Assembly: GCA_039024635.1 (NCBI GenBank)
Contig: JBCCQA010000002.1
Location: 226,680 to 290,679, forward strand
Source: Kuafuiihalomonas sp039024635
GTDB taxonomy: Bacteria; Myxococcota; Kuafuiibacteriia; Kuafuiibacteriales; Kuafuiibacteriaceae
Length of the DNA stretch: 64,000 nt
Direction of reading: 5' to 3'
Below the pieces are notes generated by a model. The model was not told where the DNA came from. It worked only from the letters and a program-made list of their open reading frames with translations, and ran no database searches. Shown one piece after another: positions 35,830-44,845 of this stretch; within the stretch, counting starts at the first letter, position 1, and each line of letters starts with the position of its first letter. The translations under genes were made by a program, and so were the position numbers.

Positions 35830-36798
35830 TCAGGCTTTGGGCCAGGCGCTGGTCACCGAAGGAGAGCTGTTGCTGCTCCGCCAAGCCTTGGCTTCGAAGG
35901 GCCGGAGCGCCGATAGGAGAGCCTGGATGGCGAAGGGATTGCCCAGCATCTTAGACCAGTGGGGCTCTAGCTCGAGGAGCATGGTCTCGGCGCTGTCGAA
36001 GCGGTCCTTGGGACGCCGGGCCAGGGCCGTCATGAGCACGTGTTCCAGACCTGGGTCGATGCTGGGTACCAATTGACTGGGACGCGGGCAGCGGGCGTCG
36101 GCCAGCTTGCTCAGCGCCTCCTCCTCGCTGTCGGCCGCGAACGGTGCCTGACCCGTCAGCAGCTCATAGGCGATGACGCCAGCTGCGAACACGTCCGCTC
36201 TGCGGTCGATGAGCTCGCCCTGCAGCATCTCGGGCGCCATGTAACCCAGCTTGCCGAGGGGTACATCGGTGGACTCGCCGTAGGCCTGCACCTGGGCCAC
36301 GCCCAGATCGCCGATCAGCACTCGGCCATCGAAGCCGAGGAATACGTTGTCGGGGGTGACGTCCCTGTGGACGAGGCCCAGGGGCTCTCCTCCGGCGCCA
36401 TGGGCTTCGTGCATGGCGTGGAGACCGTCCAGGACTTCGCTCACCGCAAACAGCGCGAGGTCGATCGGGAACGGGAAGCCTTTGCGCCCTGCGTCGCGCA
36501 TGGCGGCGCCCAGGCTCGAACCATCCACGAGCTCCAGGGCCAAGAACATCCGGCCGCCCACTTCACCGGCTTCCAGGCCTTTGACCAGGGTGCTGTGTTC
36601 GAGCATGAGCGACAGGTCGGCCTCGGTTGTGAACATCCGGCAGACCTTTTCGTCGCTTCGCCACTCGTCCTTGAGAACCTTGAGTGCGCAGTCCCTTCGA
36701 TGATCTTCGCGTCGGGCCCGGAAGACGTGGCACATCCCCCCCTCGCCAAGCCTCTCCAGGATTCGGTAGGACCCGAACTTGACCTCGGCGCCGGTCAC
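35830..36798 (-). CDS. soluble Hanks-type Ser/Thr protein kinase
   Basis: A 322-residue kinase with no membrane helix. Motifs: LGEGGMCHVFRA (glycine loop), CALKVLK (Lys), LVHRDVTPDNVFLG (catalytic Asp), VLIGDLGVAQVQ (DFG as DLG, metal-binding Asp kept), YMAPEML and DVFAAGVIAYELLTG. It should be active. The GTG at 36798 is the start. It is divergent from the Ig-like lipoprotein gene with about 70 bases between them. Confidence 0.92.
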   Translation of the reverse strand: MTGAEVKFGSYRILERLGEGGMCHVFRARREDHRRDCALKVLKDEWRSDEKVCRMFTTEADLSLMLEHSTLVKGLEAGEVGGRMFLALELVDGSSLGAAMRDAGRKGFPFPIDLALFAVSEVLDGLHAMHEAHGAGGEPLGLVHRDVTPDNVFLGFDGRVLIGDLGVAQVQAYGESTDVPLGKLGYMAPEMLQGELIDRRADVFAAGVIAYELLTGQAPFAADSEEEALSKLADARCPRPSQLVPSIDPGLEHVLMTALARRPKDRFDSAETMLLELEPHWSKMLGNPFAIQALLSALRPFEAKAWRSSNSSPSVTSAWPKA

Positions 36799-36869
36799 GA
36801 GCCCGAGGCTACCGCGGACCGGGTCCGACGAACATTGCCCCCGCGTGTCGGAGGGGCTACCGGAGGCCG

Positions 36870-37544
36870 ATGCGATTCAAGCCGATGCGCTGGGCCCCTT
36901 TACTCGGGCTGGGCCTGGTCCTCGCCTGCCAGGAGAAGCCTGCTGAGCTTCGCATCAAGGGCCCCAAGACCAGCCTCGAGTCGACCCACGGGGATGGAGG
37001 CCTACCGACCTTCACCAAGAAGGGCCAGGAGCTGAAGCTCCGCGTCTCGGCCTTTGACGATCAGGCACGCTTCATGGGGGCGGCCGAAGACGTTAAGTGG
37101 GACGTCGAAGACCGAAGCGTGGCCACCATCTCCCGCTCGGGTCTCATCACGATTCTTTCCAGTGGAAAGACCGAAGTCGTCGCTCGTTCGGGCGAGCTGG
37201 AGGCCAAGGCACCGCTGGAGGCGAGCATCGTCGGCGAAGTGAAGCTGGCGGGCCCCAAAGACGCACCTCAGACCAAGGAGGGTCGAACGAAGCTTCCCAT
37301 GGGAGAGACCATCGACTTGGCGGTCGAGGTCCTGAACGATCGCGGCGCGCTCATCAAGGGCCATCCAATCGTGTGGGAATCGACCACCTACGCGGCTTCG
37401 GTCGACCCGGCGAAAGGGAAGGGTATCGTTGAGGGCCGCGCCATCGGCTTCGCCCAGATCATCGCACGGGCTCGGGGTACCCAGATCAGCGGGGCTTACG
37501 ACGTCGAGGTCACGGACTGGCCTCCCGGGAAGGGGCCCCGCTGA
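36870..37544 (+). CDS. Ig-like (BIG2-type) lipoprotein
   Basis: A 224-residue lipoprotein with lipobox LVLAC (Cys about residue 20). Two bacterial Ig-like repeats follow: one with WDVEDRSVATISRSGLITIL (about 75-105), one with VWESTTYAASVDPAKG and GRAIGFAQIIARA (about 165-205). A structural or sensory role outside the inner membrane is inferred. GGAGG lies just before the ATG. The stop overlaps the probable CTG start of the next gene. Confidence 0.82.
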   Translation: MRFKPMRWAPLLGLGLVLACQEKPAELRIKGPKTSLESTHGDGGLPTFTKKGQELKLRVSAFDDQARFMGAAEDVKWDVEDRSVATISRSGLITILSSGKTEVVARSGELEAKAPLEASIVGEVKLAGPKDAPQTKEGRTKLPMGETIDLAVEVLNDRGALIKGHPIVWESTTYAASVDPAKGKGIVEGRAIGFAQIIARARGTQISGAYDVEVTDWPPGKGPR

Positions 37545-38188
37545 GCCACGAGCTCGAAGCCCGGATACGCGCAGAGACCGAGACGGTCTCTCCATGGCTC
37601 GTCCCCGAACTCCGGCTCCATCTGATCACGCCCGCATGTCGCCTTTGGACCGCGACTGAAGCCGAGCTCGCCCGCATCGCTTGGCCGGAGCCCTATTGGG
37701 CCTTTGCTTGGGCAGGGGGCGAGGCTCTGGCCCGACACGTGTTGGATCATCCCGAGGACTTCGTAGGGCGCCGCTGGCTGGACGTCGGGGCCGGCTCCGG
37801 CCTGGTGGCCTTGGCCGCGGCCCGCGGCGGGGCCCGAGCCGGCGCCATCGATCTGGATCCGGTGGCCGGGGTCGCGGCCCGAATGAACGCCGCCCTGAAC
37901 CGGCTCGCGATCGACTCTCAGACCGGCGACGCCTTTCAAGCGCTGCCCGCAGTGGACGGTGTCTTCCTGGCCGACGTCACCTATGAGGCCGAACTGCTCC
38001 GCCGGGTCGAGATGTGGTGCGCGCAGTGTCGAGAAGCCGGCATCGAGGTGTACGTCGCCGATCCGGGCCGGGGCTTCGTGCAGCGAAGCAGCCTTGCCCC
38101 TCGCCTCGAGCCTCGTTCGGTGCACTGGGCCTCGGCCGACGTGGGGGAGGCCCATCGGGTCGAGACCATGGTGTGGCGCCTGCAGTAG
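37541..38188 (+). CDS. ETF-beta-lysine-methyltransferase-like SAM methyltransferase, probable CTG start
   Basis: About 215 residues. It has the motif WPEPYWAFAWAGGEALARHV (family form: PFWAxxWPGGxxLARYL), SAM motif I DVGAGSGLVALAAARGGA, an acidic motif II (GAIDLDP), DVTYEAELL and DPGRGFV, as in METTL20/COG3897-type methyltransferases. The first ATG/GTG/TTG in frame is GTG 37739, which would remove the conserved PYWAFAW element. The frame upstream is open to 37433 with no standard start. CTG at 37541 overlaps the upstream stop (CTGA) and has GGAAGGGG about seven bases before it. A sequencing error is the alternative. The methylation target is inferred. Confidence 0.75.
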   Translation: MSHELEARIRAETETVSPWLVPELRLHLITPACRLWTATEAELARIAWPEPYWAFAWAGGEALARHVLDHPEDFVGRRWLDVGAGSGLVALAAARGGARAGAIDLDPVAGVAARMNAALNRLAIDSQTGDAFQALPAVDGVFLADVTYEAELLRRVEMWCAQCREAGIEVYVADPGRGFVQRSSLAPRLEPRSVHWASADVGEAHRVETMVWRLQ

Positions 38189-38192
38189 AGTA

Positions 38193-39482
38193 TCAGTCGC
38201 CTGGGCGCCGCTCGATCCGGGCGCCCAGCGCGGCCAGGCGCTCGTCGATACGGGCGTAGCCTCGGTCCACCTGCTGGATGTTCTGGATGGTGCTTTGGCC
38301 TTCGGCGCACAGAGCCGCGATGACCAAGGCCATGCCGGCCCGAATGTCCGGCGAAGACATCTTCGAGCCGAAGAGTCGGGCCTTGCCGGTCACCACCACG
38401 CGATGGGGGTCGCAGAGGATCAGTCGAGCGCCCATCAAGGCCAGGCGGTCGGTGAAGAAGAGCCGACTCTCGAAGAGCTTCTCGAAGATCAGCACCGTGC
38501 CTTCGGCTTGGGTCGCGGTGACCACGGCCAAGGAGGTGAGGTCGGCCGGGAATCCTGGCCAAGGGGCGTCTTCGATCTTGGGGATCGCGCCCCCCAGGTC
38601 GGGCTGGACCTTCAGGTGCTGGCCGCCGGGTACGAAGAGGTCTTCACCTTCGGCTCGAAACTCGACCCCCAGCCGACCGAAGGCGATTTGGGTCGCTCGG
38701 TGTTCTTCCGGTCGCGCGCCCTCGATCCAGAGCTCACTCCCCGTCACGGCCGCGAGCGCTATGAGTGAGCCGACTTCGATGTAGTCGGGACCGAGCCGGT
38801 GAAGGGCTCCGTGCAAGCTAGACTGTCCATGGATGACCAGTCGATTGGTTCCGACTCCTTCGATGGGGCAACCCATAGCCTGGAGCAGAAAGCAGAGGTC
38901 TTGCACGTGGGGCTCGCTGGCCGCGTTGGAAAGAACGGTTGTGCCCTCGGCGAGACTCGCCGCCATGAGGGCGTTCTCGGTCGCGGTCACCGAGGCCTCG
39001 TCCAAAAAAACGTCGGCACCCTGCAGGCGCTCCTCGCTGCGGAAGACGAAGCGCTCGGGTGAGGACTCGACCTCTGCGCCCAAGCCCTCCAGGGCCAGTA
39101 CGTGTGTGTCGAGTCGACGTCGTCCGATGGCATCGCCGCCCGGCGGTGGAAGCTCGGCTCGTCCCCTCCGAGCCAGGAGCGGACCGGCGAGCAGGATCGA
39201 TGCGCGAATCTTCTTAGCCCGAGCGGCCGAAATGACGTCGGCCTTCAGGTCGCGGGCGTTGAGCTCCAAGACTTCGCCTTCCCAGCTGACCCGAACCCCG
39301 AGCTCTTCCAGGAGCTCCAGCAGCACGATAACGTCTCGAATCCGGGGCACGTTCTCCAGCTGGACGGTTTCGGTGCTGAGCACCGAAGCGCAAATCAGCG
39401 GGAGGGCCGCGTTCTTGTTGCCGCTAGGTCGAATGCGGCCGTCCAGGCGGTGCCCGCCTTCGATTCGAAAGACTTCGCTCAT
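38193..39482 (-). CDS. murA: UDP-N-acetylglucosamine 1-carboxyvinyltransferase, Asp variant
   Basis: About 429 residues. It transfers enolpyruvate from PEP to UDP-GlcNAc, the first committed step of peptidoglycan synthesis. Family motifs are SGNKNAALPLICA, RASILLAGPLLARRG, FLDEASVTATENAL and a C-terminal DIRAGMALVIAAL. The loop normally carrying catalytic Cys115 (PGGCAIG) is PPGGDAIGRR, with Asp in its place (codon 39132-39134), as in naturally fosfomycin-resistant MurA of mycobacteria. The ATG at 39482 is used; a GTG at 39491 is possible. It is convergent with the methyltransferase gene, five bases apart. Confidence 0.95.
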   Translation of the reverse strand: MSEVFRIEGGHRLDGRIRPSGNKNAALPLICASVLSTETVQLENVPRIRDVIVLLELLEELGVRVSWEGEVLELNARDLKADVISAARAKKIRASILLAGPLLARRGRAELPPPGGDAIGRRRLDTHVLALEGLGAEVESSPERFVFRSEERLQGADVFLDEASVTATENALMAASLAEGTTVLSNAASEPHVQDLCFLLQAMGCPIEGVGTNRLVIHGQSSLHGALHRLGPDYIEVGSLIALAAVTGSELWIEGARPEEHRATQIAFGRLGVEFRAEGEDLFVPGGQHLKVQPDLGGAIPKIEDAPWPGFPADLTSLAVVTATQAEGTVLIFEKLFESRLFFTDRLALMGARLILCDPHRVVVTGKARLFGSKMSSPDIRAGMALVIAALCAEGQSTIQNIQQVDRGYARIDERLAALGARIERRPGD

Positions 39483-39532
39483 GCGCCTCACCGATGAGGA
39501 ACCGGGGGCGGCTCCTCCGTTTTTCCCTTGAG

Positions 39533-40297
39533 TCAGTCCCGGAGCAGGATGTCACCCCTGAGCGTCAATGCCTGCACGTCCGCCCCGCCCCGTCCGATGG
39601 TGGCGTCATAGGGTCGTCCCGAGGGCAAGAGCGGAAGCTCGGGGTGGTCGAGGACGATGCTCCCGGCCCGACTCTCGGCCCGCACGCGGGCGGAGAGGCC
39701 TCGGGGGAGGACCAGCTCCAGATTCCCGGCATTCACCTGTACCCGAACGTCTCGCCCGCTCGACAGGAGCGCCCGAACGAAGGCCCCGCCCGATCCCGCG
39801 CTGATGGTGGCGTCCCCCTGAGCGGGGTCCGCGTTCACCGGGCCGGCGGCTCGCAGCACCAAGTCGCTCTCCATGTCCAAGGCGCGAATGCCGCCCCCGA
39901 TGACCCGCGCATCCACGTCGACGTCTCTTGGGAGTCCCACTTCGAGTACGCCTGACAAGCGAGCTTGCTCGAAGTCGAAGCCGATTCCGCCCGGAGCCTC
40001 GAGGCGGAGCAAGAGGCTCGAGCCCTCGCGCTCCGCCTCCAGACCAAAGGCCTGTCGAGCCAGCTGAAGGCTCTCGGTGCTGGAAGTCGTCAGCTCGATG
40101 GTCGCCAACAGCGTGACCTCGTTCCCGCGGCTGCCTTGGATGTCCAGGCCCACGTCGGTTTCGAAGAAAACCGTCGACACGCCGTCCAGGTCGATGGCCT
40201 GGTCGATGAAGACCTCTTCCGAGAAGCTCTCGCCGTCGCAGGCGCAGAGGAGCAAGATGAGGGGCCAACTGCGGGGCCAGAAGCGGCGGGTTTGCAC
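39533..40297 (-). CDS. lipoprotein with DUF4097-like beta-helical domain
   Basis: A 254-residue lipoprotein; lipobox LLCAC near residue 19. The body is repetitive beta structure (VDVDARVIGGGIRALDMESD, GDATISAGSGGAFVRAL, VQVNAGNLELVLPRGLSA) like the DUF4097 / putative adhesin-head family. It is probably anchored to a membrane and periplasmic or surface-exposed. The start is a GTG at 40297. It is divergent from the deoxynucleoside kinase gene. Confidence 0.75.
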   Translation of the reverse strand: MQTRRFWPRSWPLILLLCACDGESFSEEVFIDQAIDLDGVSTVFFETDVGLDIQGSRGNEVTLLATIELTTSSTESLQLARQAFGLEAEREGSSLLLRLEAPGGIGFDFEQARLSGVLEVGLPRDVDVDARVIGGGIRALDMESDLVLRAAGPVNADPAQGDATISAGSGGAFVRALLSSGRDVRVQVNAGNLELVLPRGLSARVRAESRAGSIVLDHPELPLLPSGRPYDATIGRGGADVQALTLRGDILLRD

Positions 40298-40350
40298 GAG
40301 GACTCCCGCGAATGTAGACGCTTTGGGGCGGCCCGGCCAGCACCTCGACG

Positions 40351-41010
40351 ATGCCCAGAAAGAAGAAGCTCGAACTGCCCCGACACGTCGTCGTCGAGGG
40401 ACCCATCGGGGTGGGCAAGACCACCTTCGCTCAGGCGCTGGCCGAGCGGATCGGCGGGCGACTGGTGCTGGAAGAGGTCGACGAGAATCCTTTCCTCCCT
40501 CGCTTCTATCAAGACCCCAAGGCCTTCGGCTTTCAGACCCAGCTCTTCTTCCTCTTGTCCCGCTTTCGACAGCAGGAAAGCCTGCTCCAGGAAGATCTGT
40601 TCCAGCGAAACACCGTGGCCGACTATCTGTTCCAGAAAGACCGCATCTTCGCCCACCTCAACCTGGGGGCGGACGAACTGGCCCTGTACGAAAAGGTCTA
40701 TGGCCTGCTGGACGACCGAATCCCCCCTCCGGACCTCGTGGTCTACCTTCAGGCCCGGACAGAGGTGCTGATGGAGCGAATAAAGCTTCGGGGTCGGGTG
40801 TGGGAACGACCCATCACCGAAGACTACCTCGATACCCTGTCCAGGGCCTACGCGGACTTCTTCTGGCGCTATGACCGCAGTCCTATCTTGACCGTGAACA
40901 CCTCGGACATCGACTTCGTCGAGCGAGAAGAAGACTTGGAGGACTTGATCGATGCGGTGCGGAGGATGAAGAAGGGCGTGCAGGTGTATCACCCGATCAG
41001 CCGGAGCTGA
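40351..41010 (+). CDS. deoxynucleoside kinase
   Basis: A 219-residue enzyme of the dNK/dCK/dGK family that phosphorylates deoxynucleosides for salvage. The P-loop is VEGPIGVGKTTFA; LEEVDENPFLPRFYQDP and FQTQLFFLLSRFRQQ form the substrate region; DYLFQKDRIFA and the lid-like ERIKLRGRVWE follow, with YLDTLSRAYADFFW near the end. The exact base preference cannot be read. Length is normal. Confidence 0.9.
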   Translation: MPRKKKLELPRHVVVEGPIGVGKTTFAQALAERIGGRLVLEEVDENPFLPRFYQDPKAFGFQTQLFFLLSRFRQQESLLQEDLFQRNTVADYLFQKDRIFAHLNLGADELALYEKVYGLLDDRIPPPDLVVYLQARTEVLMERIKLRGRVWERPITEDYLDTLSRAYADFFWRYDRSPILTVNTSDIDFVEREEDLEDLIDAVRRMKKGVQVYHPISRS

Positions 41011-41136
41011 CGCCGAGCTCAGAGCCGTCACCTCGAGTGCGAGGGCCGGACTCGGGGCGATAGCGGAGTTGGCAACGGTCTCGGGGGAGGCCGAAAGCGG
41101 GCGCCGACTTGCGGCGACCCGACCAGGAGGTTCTCG

Positions 41137-42036
41137 ATGAGTGAAGTGTCCAAGCCCAGCTCGCCCGTTCGGGCGTCCACGCTGCGGCGAATGAAGAAAA
41201 AGAAAACCCCTATCAGCATGGTCACGGCCTATGACGCGACCTTCGCTCGGCTCTTCGATCAGGCCGGCATCGACGTGCTCTTGGTCGGCGACTCACTGGG
41301 CATGGTGGTGCAGGGTCGAGACGGGACCCTCGAGGTCACGCTGGAAGACGTCATTTACCACACCCGAGCCGTCGTCCGAGGCACTACTCGAGCGCACGTC
41401 GTCGCCGACATGCCCTTCATGAGCTACCAAATCGATCCGGGGGAGGCCCTTCGCAATGCGGGTCGCTTGATGAAGGAAGGACATGCTCATTCGGTCAAGC
41501 TCGAGGGGGGCGCCGAGTACGGCCCCACCGTGGCCAAGATCGTTGGGGCCGGCATCCCGGTCATGGGCCACGTCGGGCTCCTTCCCCAGTCCGTTCACGC
41601 GATGGGGGGCTACCGGGTCCAGGGCCGGACGGCCTCCGAAGCGCGGCGCATCCTCGAAGACGCGCGCGCCCTGGCCGAGGCCGGGGCTTACGCGGTGGTG
41701 CTGGAAGGGGTGCCGGCCGAACTAGCCAGCCGCGTCACCCAGGACCTCGAGATCCCGAGCATCGGCATAGGCGCCGGCCCGGGCTGCGACGGTCAGGTCT
41801 TGGTGGGCTATGATCTTTTGGGCCTCAACACCGGGCATCGCCCCAAGTTCGTTCGGGCCTTTGCCGAGCTCGGAATGGCGACCATCGATGCGGCTCGGTC
41901 CTATGTCCAATCGGTCAAGGAGGGCAGCTTCCCCAGCGAGGAACACGCCTACAGCGCCAAGGAGCGGCTCTTTGGTCCTCGGGCCCTCGAGGACGAAGGG
42001 GACGAAGAAGCGCCTCCCTACGGCGCAGCCTCCTGA
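41137..42036 (+). CDS. panB: 3-methyl-2-oxobutanoate hydroxymethyltransferase
   Basis: A 299-residue enzyme that makes ketopantoate from ketoisovalerate and methylene-THF. It shows ISMVTAYDATFARLFDQAGI, LLVGDSLGMVVQGRD, ADMPFMSYQ, HSVKLEGG (catalytic region), GHVGLLPQSVHAMGG and IGIGAGPGCDGQVLV. AGGAGG lies six bases before the ATG, one of the best ribosome sites in the window. It is followed after three bases by panC and then smpB. Confidence 0.96.
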   Translation: MSEVSKPSSPVRASTLRRMKKKKTPISMVTAYDATFARLFDQAGIDVLLVGDSLGMVVQGRDGTLEVTLEDVIYHTRAVVRGTTRAHVVADMPFMSYQIDPGEALRNAGRLMKEGHAHSVKLEGGAEYGPTVAKIVGAGIPVMGHVGLLPQSVHAMGGYRVQGRTASEARRILEDARALAEAGAYAVVLEGVPAELASRVTQDLEIPSIGIGAGPGCDGQVLVGYDLLGLNTGHRPKFVRAFAELGMATIDAARSYVQSVKEGSFPSEEHAYSAKERLFGPRALEDEGDEEAPPYGAAS

Positions 42037-42039
42037 GTC

Positions 42040-42873
42040 ATGGAGATCGTTCACGAGGTCCCCGACCTCAAGGCCCGCCTGCGAAAGATGAGGCGGGTCG
42101 CCCTCGTCCCCACGATGGGCGCGCTTCATCGCGGCCACCTGTCTCTGGTCGACATCGCCCGCAACCACGCCGAGGACGTGGTCGCGACCGTCTTCGTCAA
42201 TCCGAAGCAGTTCGGTCCCGAGGAGGACCTGGAAGCCTACCCCAGGACCCTGGACGAGGACGCCGAGGCCTTGATGGAAGCGGGGTGCAGCCTGCTCTTT
42301 GCGCCCTCCTCGGTCGCCATGTATCCCCCGGACTTCGATGTGCAAGTTCGCTTGCCCAATATCTCGAGCGGACTATGTGGAAACCACCGGCCCGGCCATT
42401 TCGACGGCGTGGCGACGGTGGTCCTCAAGCTTCTGACCATGATTCGTCCGGAGGTCGCGGTCTTCGGGGAGAAGGACTTTCAGCAGCTGTGCTTGATCCG
42501 GCGGCTCGTTTCCAACCTGGAGATCGAGACCCGCATTCTGGGTGGGCCCTTGATCCGAGACGAGGACGGCTTGGCCCTTTCCTCGCGTAACGCCTACCTG
42601 GGGACCGAAGGTCGGGCGCGGGCCCTGAGCTTATCCCAGGGGCTGCGGGCAGCCGACCAGCTCTACGCGGCGGGGGAGCGCTCGGCCAAGGTCCTGGTCG
42701 GTGCGGCAGCCGAGCCCATGGAGCGAGCGCAGGTCGAGCCCGAATACCTCGAGCTTCGGCGCTATCGGGACCTCGAGCCCCTCGAACGGGCGGACGAACC
42801 CTGTGTTCTTCTCGTGGCCGCGCGCATCGGCTCGACGCGGCTGATCGACAACCATATCCTCCGCCGTCCGTGA
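42040..42873 (+). CDS. panC: pantothenate synthetase
   Basis: A 277-residue enzyme that joins pantoate and beta-alanine with ATP. Motifs: VPTMGALHRGHLSLVD, VFVNPKQFGPEEDLEAYPR, NHRPGHFDGVATVV, FGEKDFQQL, and LSSRNAYL. Full length. Its stop overlaps the smpB start by four bases (GTGA). Confidence 0.96.
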   Translation: MEIVHEVPDLKARLRKMRRVALVPTMGALHRGHLSLVDIARNHAEDVVATVFVNPKQFGPEEDLEAYPRTLDEDAEALMEAGCSLLFAPSSVAMYPPDFDVQVRLPNISSGLCGNHRPGHFDGVATVVLKLLTMIRPEVAVFGEKDFQQLCLIRRLVSNLEIETRILGGPLIRDEDGLALSSRNAYLGTEGRARALSLSQGLRAADQLYAAGERSAKVLVGAAAEPMERAQVEPEYLELRRYRDLEPLERADEPCVLLVAARIGSTRLIDNHILRRP

Positions 42874-43325
42874 AAGCCGACGGCACAAGGTTGGTCGCCA
42901 AGAACAGGAAGGCGCTCTTCGACTATGAGGTGGTCGACTCCGTCGAGGCGGGGCTCGTGCTGACCGGCACCGAAGTGAAGAGCCTTCGGGATGGGAAACT
43001 TCAATTCAAGGACAGCTTCGCGGCGGTTCACGATGGCGAAATGTGGCTCCACCGGGCCCACATCGCCGAGTACACGAACGGGAACGTGTTCAATCACGAG
43101 CCCACTCGCAGCCGGAAGCTCCTTCTCCATCGACATCAGGTCGATCGCTGGGCCGCCCGGACCCAGGAAAAGGGGCTCACCGTGGTCCCTTTGGAGGTCT
43201 ACTTCAAGGCGGGGCGGGCCAAGGTGAAGCTTGGGCTCTGTCGCGGAAAGGCCAAGCACGACAAGCGGGCCACCATCCGAGACCGGGACGAGAAGCGTGC
43301 GGCCGCCCGGGCCCTCGAGGACTGA
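42870..43325 (+). CDS. smpB: SsrA-binding protein
   Basis: A 151-residue tmRNA partner used for trans-translation at stalled ribosomes. It contains NRKALFDYEVVDSVEAGLVL, GTEVKSLRDGKLQFKDSFA, RSRKLLLHRHQVDRW, and KVKLGLCRGKAKHDKR with a basic tail. The GTG start overlaps panC. No tmRNA gene is visible in the next few kilobases. Confidence 0.96.
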   Translation: MKADGTRLVAKNRKALFDYEVVDSVEAGLVLTGTEVKSLRDGKLQFKDSFAAVHDGEMWLHRAHIAEYTNGNVFNHEPTRSRKLLLHRHQVDRWAARTQEKGLTVVPLEVYFKAGRAKVKLGLCRGKAKHDKRATIRDRDEKRAAARALED

Positions 43326-43372
43326 GCCCGTGGACCGCCGATGATCCATCCAGGCGCGGAGGCCACTCGGTC

Positions 43373-44845
43373 ATGATGGGCAGCCTCCTCTTTTTGCTGC
43401 CAGCCTGTCTCGGTTCGGACGACGGCCCGATGACGGCCTACGCCAAGAGCCGCCGGGCCTTGAACGAAGGTCGGCCCGAGGCGGGCCTCGTCTGCGCCGA
43501 ACAGGGCCTCGATCGCGCGCCTGAGGATCCGACGGGACTGTTGCGCCTGGGTCAGGCAGAGGCCCTTTTTGCGCTGGGGCGTCTTGAAGACGCGGCCGTC
43601 GCGACCGAGCGGGCCCTGGCTTCCGGCCTGCCAGAGGAACTGGGCGCGGCCCTCCTGTCCCGGATCCATGGGGTTGCCGGACGGATCGCTGCATCCCGGA
43701 GTGCCGCCATTCAGTCCGGAACCCTGGATGGCCTTCTGTGGGCGACGGCGCTGGGCGATGCACCGTCGGCGCGGGCGGTCCGGCCCCTAGCGGACGGCTT
43801 CGACGAGGAGGCGGTCCGGGTCCAGCTCGCCTTGGCCTGGTTTAGTCGCAGTCAGGGACGGCCGTCCCGGGCCCGCCGCATGGCGGAGCGGGCCGGTCAC
43901 CGGGCCCGGCGTTTGGGCCTGGAGGCCGTGGCGCGGAGCGCTCGAGCCCTGGAACTCGGAGCCGAGAGCCCATGGCGCCTAGTCTTCGAGACCGGGACCC
44001 TCAGCGAAGCCGTGGGCAACCCGCTCTTCGAGAACGGCCGCCTGGATGGCTCGGTGTTTCTCGGCGGCCAGGCTCGGGTGCAGGGCCAAGGTCAGCTGGG
44101 CGGTGTCCGCGGCCGGGCCGGACTCCTGGTCGAGGGTCGAGGGGAGGTGGCCCAGGCCGACGGGCCCAGCCTGGGGGGCTGGTCGCTCTTGGGCGAAGCC
44201 GGGCTGGACTTTCCCATCGCCGGTGATCCTTCGGGAGCCATCCTACACGTCGATCTTCGGTTTCAGACCCGGTGGCTTTCCAACGTGGACCGTCCGCTCG
44301 GCACCCTCCTCGAACTCGGGCCGACCTTGCGCATCCCTCTCTTCCGCAACTGGCGGGTGGCCGTCGGCGGGCGGGGCGTTCGCGTGGACGTCGGAGACCG
44401 CTTCACGGCGCCGGACGATGCGGCCGTACCCGAAAACCGCGACGTGATCGGTCAAAGAGCCTTTGTGGCGGTGGAGCACGAAGGCGATCGTGCCCAGGGA
44501 GAGATCGCCGCCTTCTTCGCCAACGACCAGGCGGACGGAGCGGCCTTCGACGCGCGAGGCGGCGGTCTGGCCACCCGTGTCCAGGTCCAGGCGAGCGGGG
44601 CCTGGACCTTGAGCCTCGGGGGACACGTCGCGCTTCGCGATTTTGGGCCGGCCAGCCCGGCCGCGGTAGCGGGTCGAGGCGAGACGGTGCTCGAAGTCCG
44701 CACCGCCGCCTTCGCAGCGGCCGAAGCGCGGCTCGGAAAGGGCTTTGGTCTGCGCTTCGAGCAGTGGCTGGTGCGCATCGAGCCCACCGGGGCCGACGAC
44801 GTCACTCGGGTCCATACTCGGTTGGGATTGGAGAAGAGCTGGTGA
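43373..44845 (+). CDS. TPR and beta-barrel-like outer-membrane lipoprotein
   Basis: About 490 residues. A lipoprotein signal with lipobox LPAC (Cys about residue 12) precedes a TPR-like helical region (about 20-190; GRPEAGLVCAEQGLDRAPED, LGRLEDAAVATERALASG). The C-terminal ~280 residues alternate strands in barrel fashion (GRAGLLVEGRGEVAQADG, HVDLRFQTRWLSNVDRP) and end in TRLGLEKSW, an aromatic end. ATG 43373 or 43376 can start it; the long frame upstream overlaps smpB and is not credible. The stop overlaps the next start (GTGA). Function unknown. Confidence 0.7.
   Translation: MMGSLLFLLPACLGSDDGPMTAYAKSRRALNEGRPEAGLVCAEQGLDRAPEDPTGLLRLGQAEALFALGRLEDAAVATERALASGLPEELGAALLSRIHGVAGRIAASRSAAIQSGTLDGLLWATALGDAPSARAVRPLADGFDEEAVRVQLALAWFSRSQGRPSRARRMAERAGHRARRLGLEAVARSARALELGAESPWRLVFETGTLSEAVGNPLFENGRLDGSVFLGGQARVQGQGQLGGVRGRAGLLVEGRGEVAQADGPSLGGWSLLGEAGLDFPIAGDPSGAILHVDLRFQTRWLSNVDRPLGTLLELGPTLRIPLFRNWRVAVGGRGVRVDVGDRFTAPDDAAVPENRDVIGQRAFVAVEHEGDRAQGEIAAFFANDQADGAAFDARGGGLATRVQVQASGAWTLSLGGHVALRDFGPASPAAVAGRGETVLEVRTAAFAAAEARLGKGFGLRFEQWLVRIEPTGADDVTRVHTRLGLEKSW

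Noticed and set aside
37739..38188. Methyltransferase starting at GTG 37739
   Set aside because: This start would delete the conserved PYWAFAW element and the first part of the fold.
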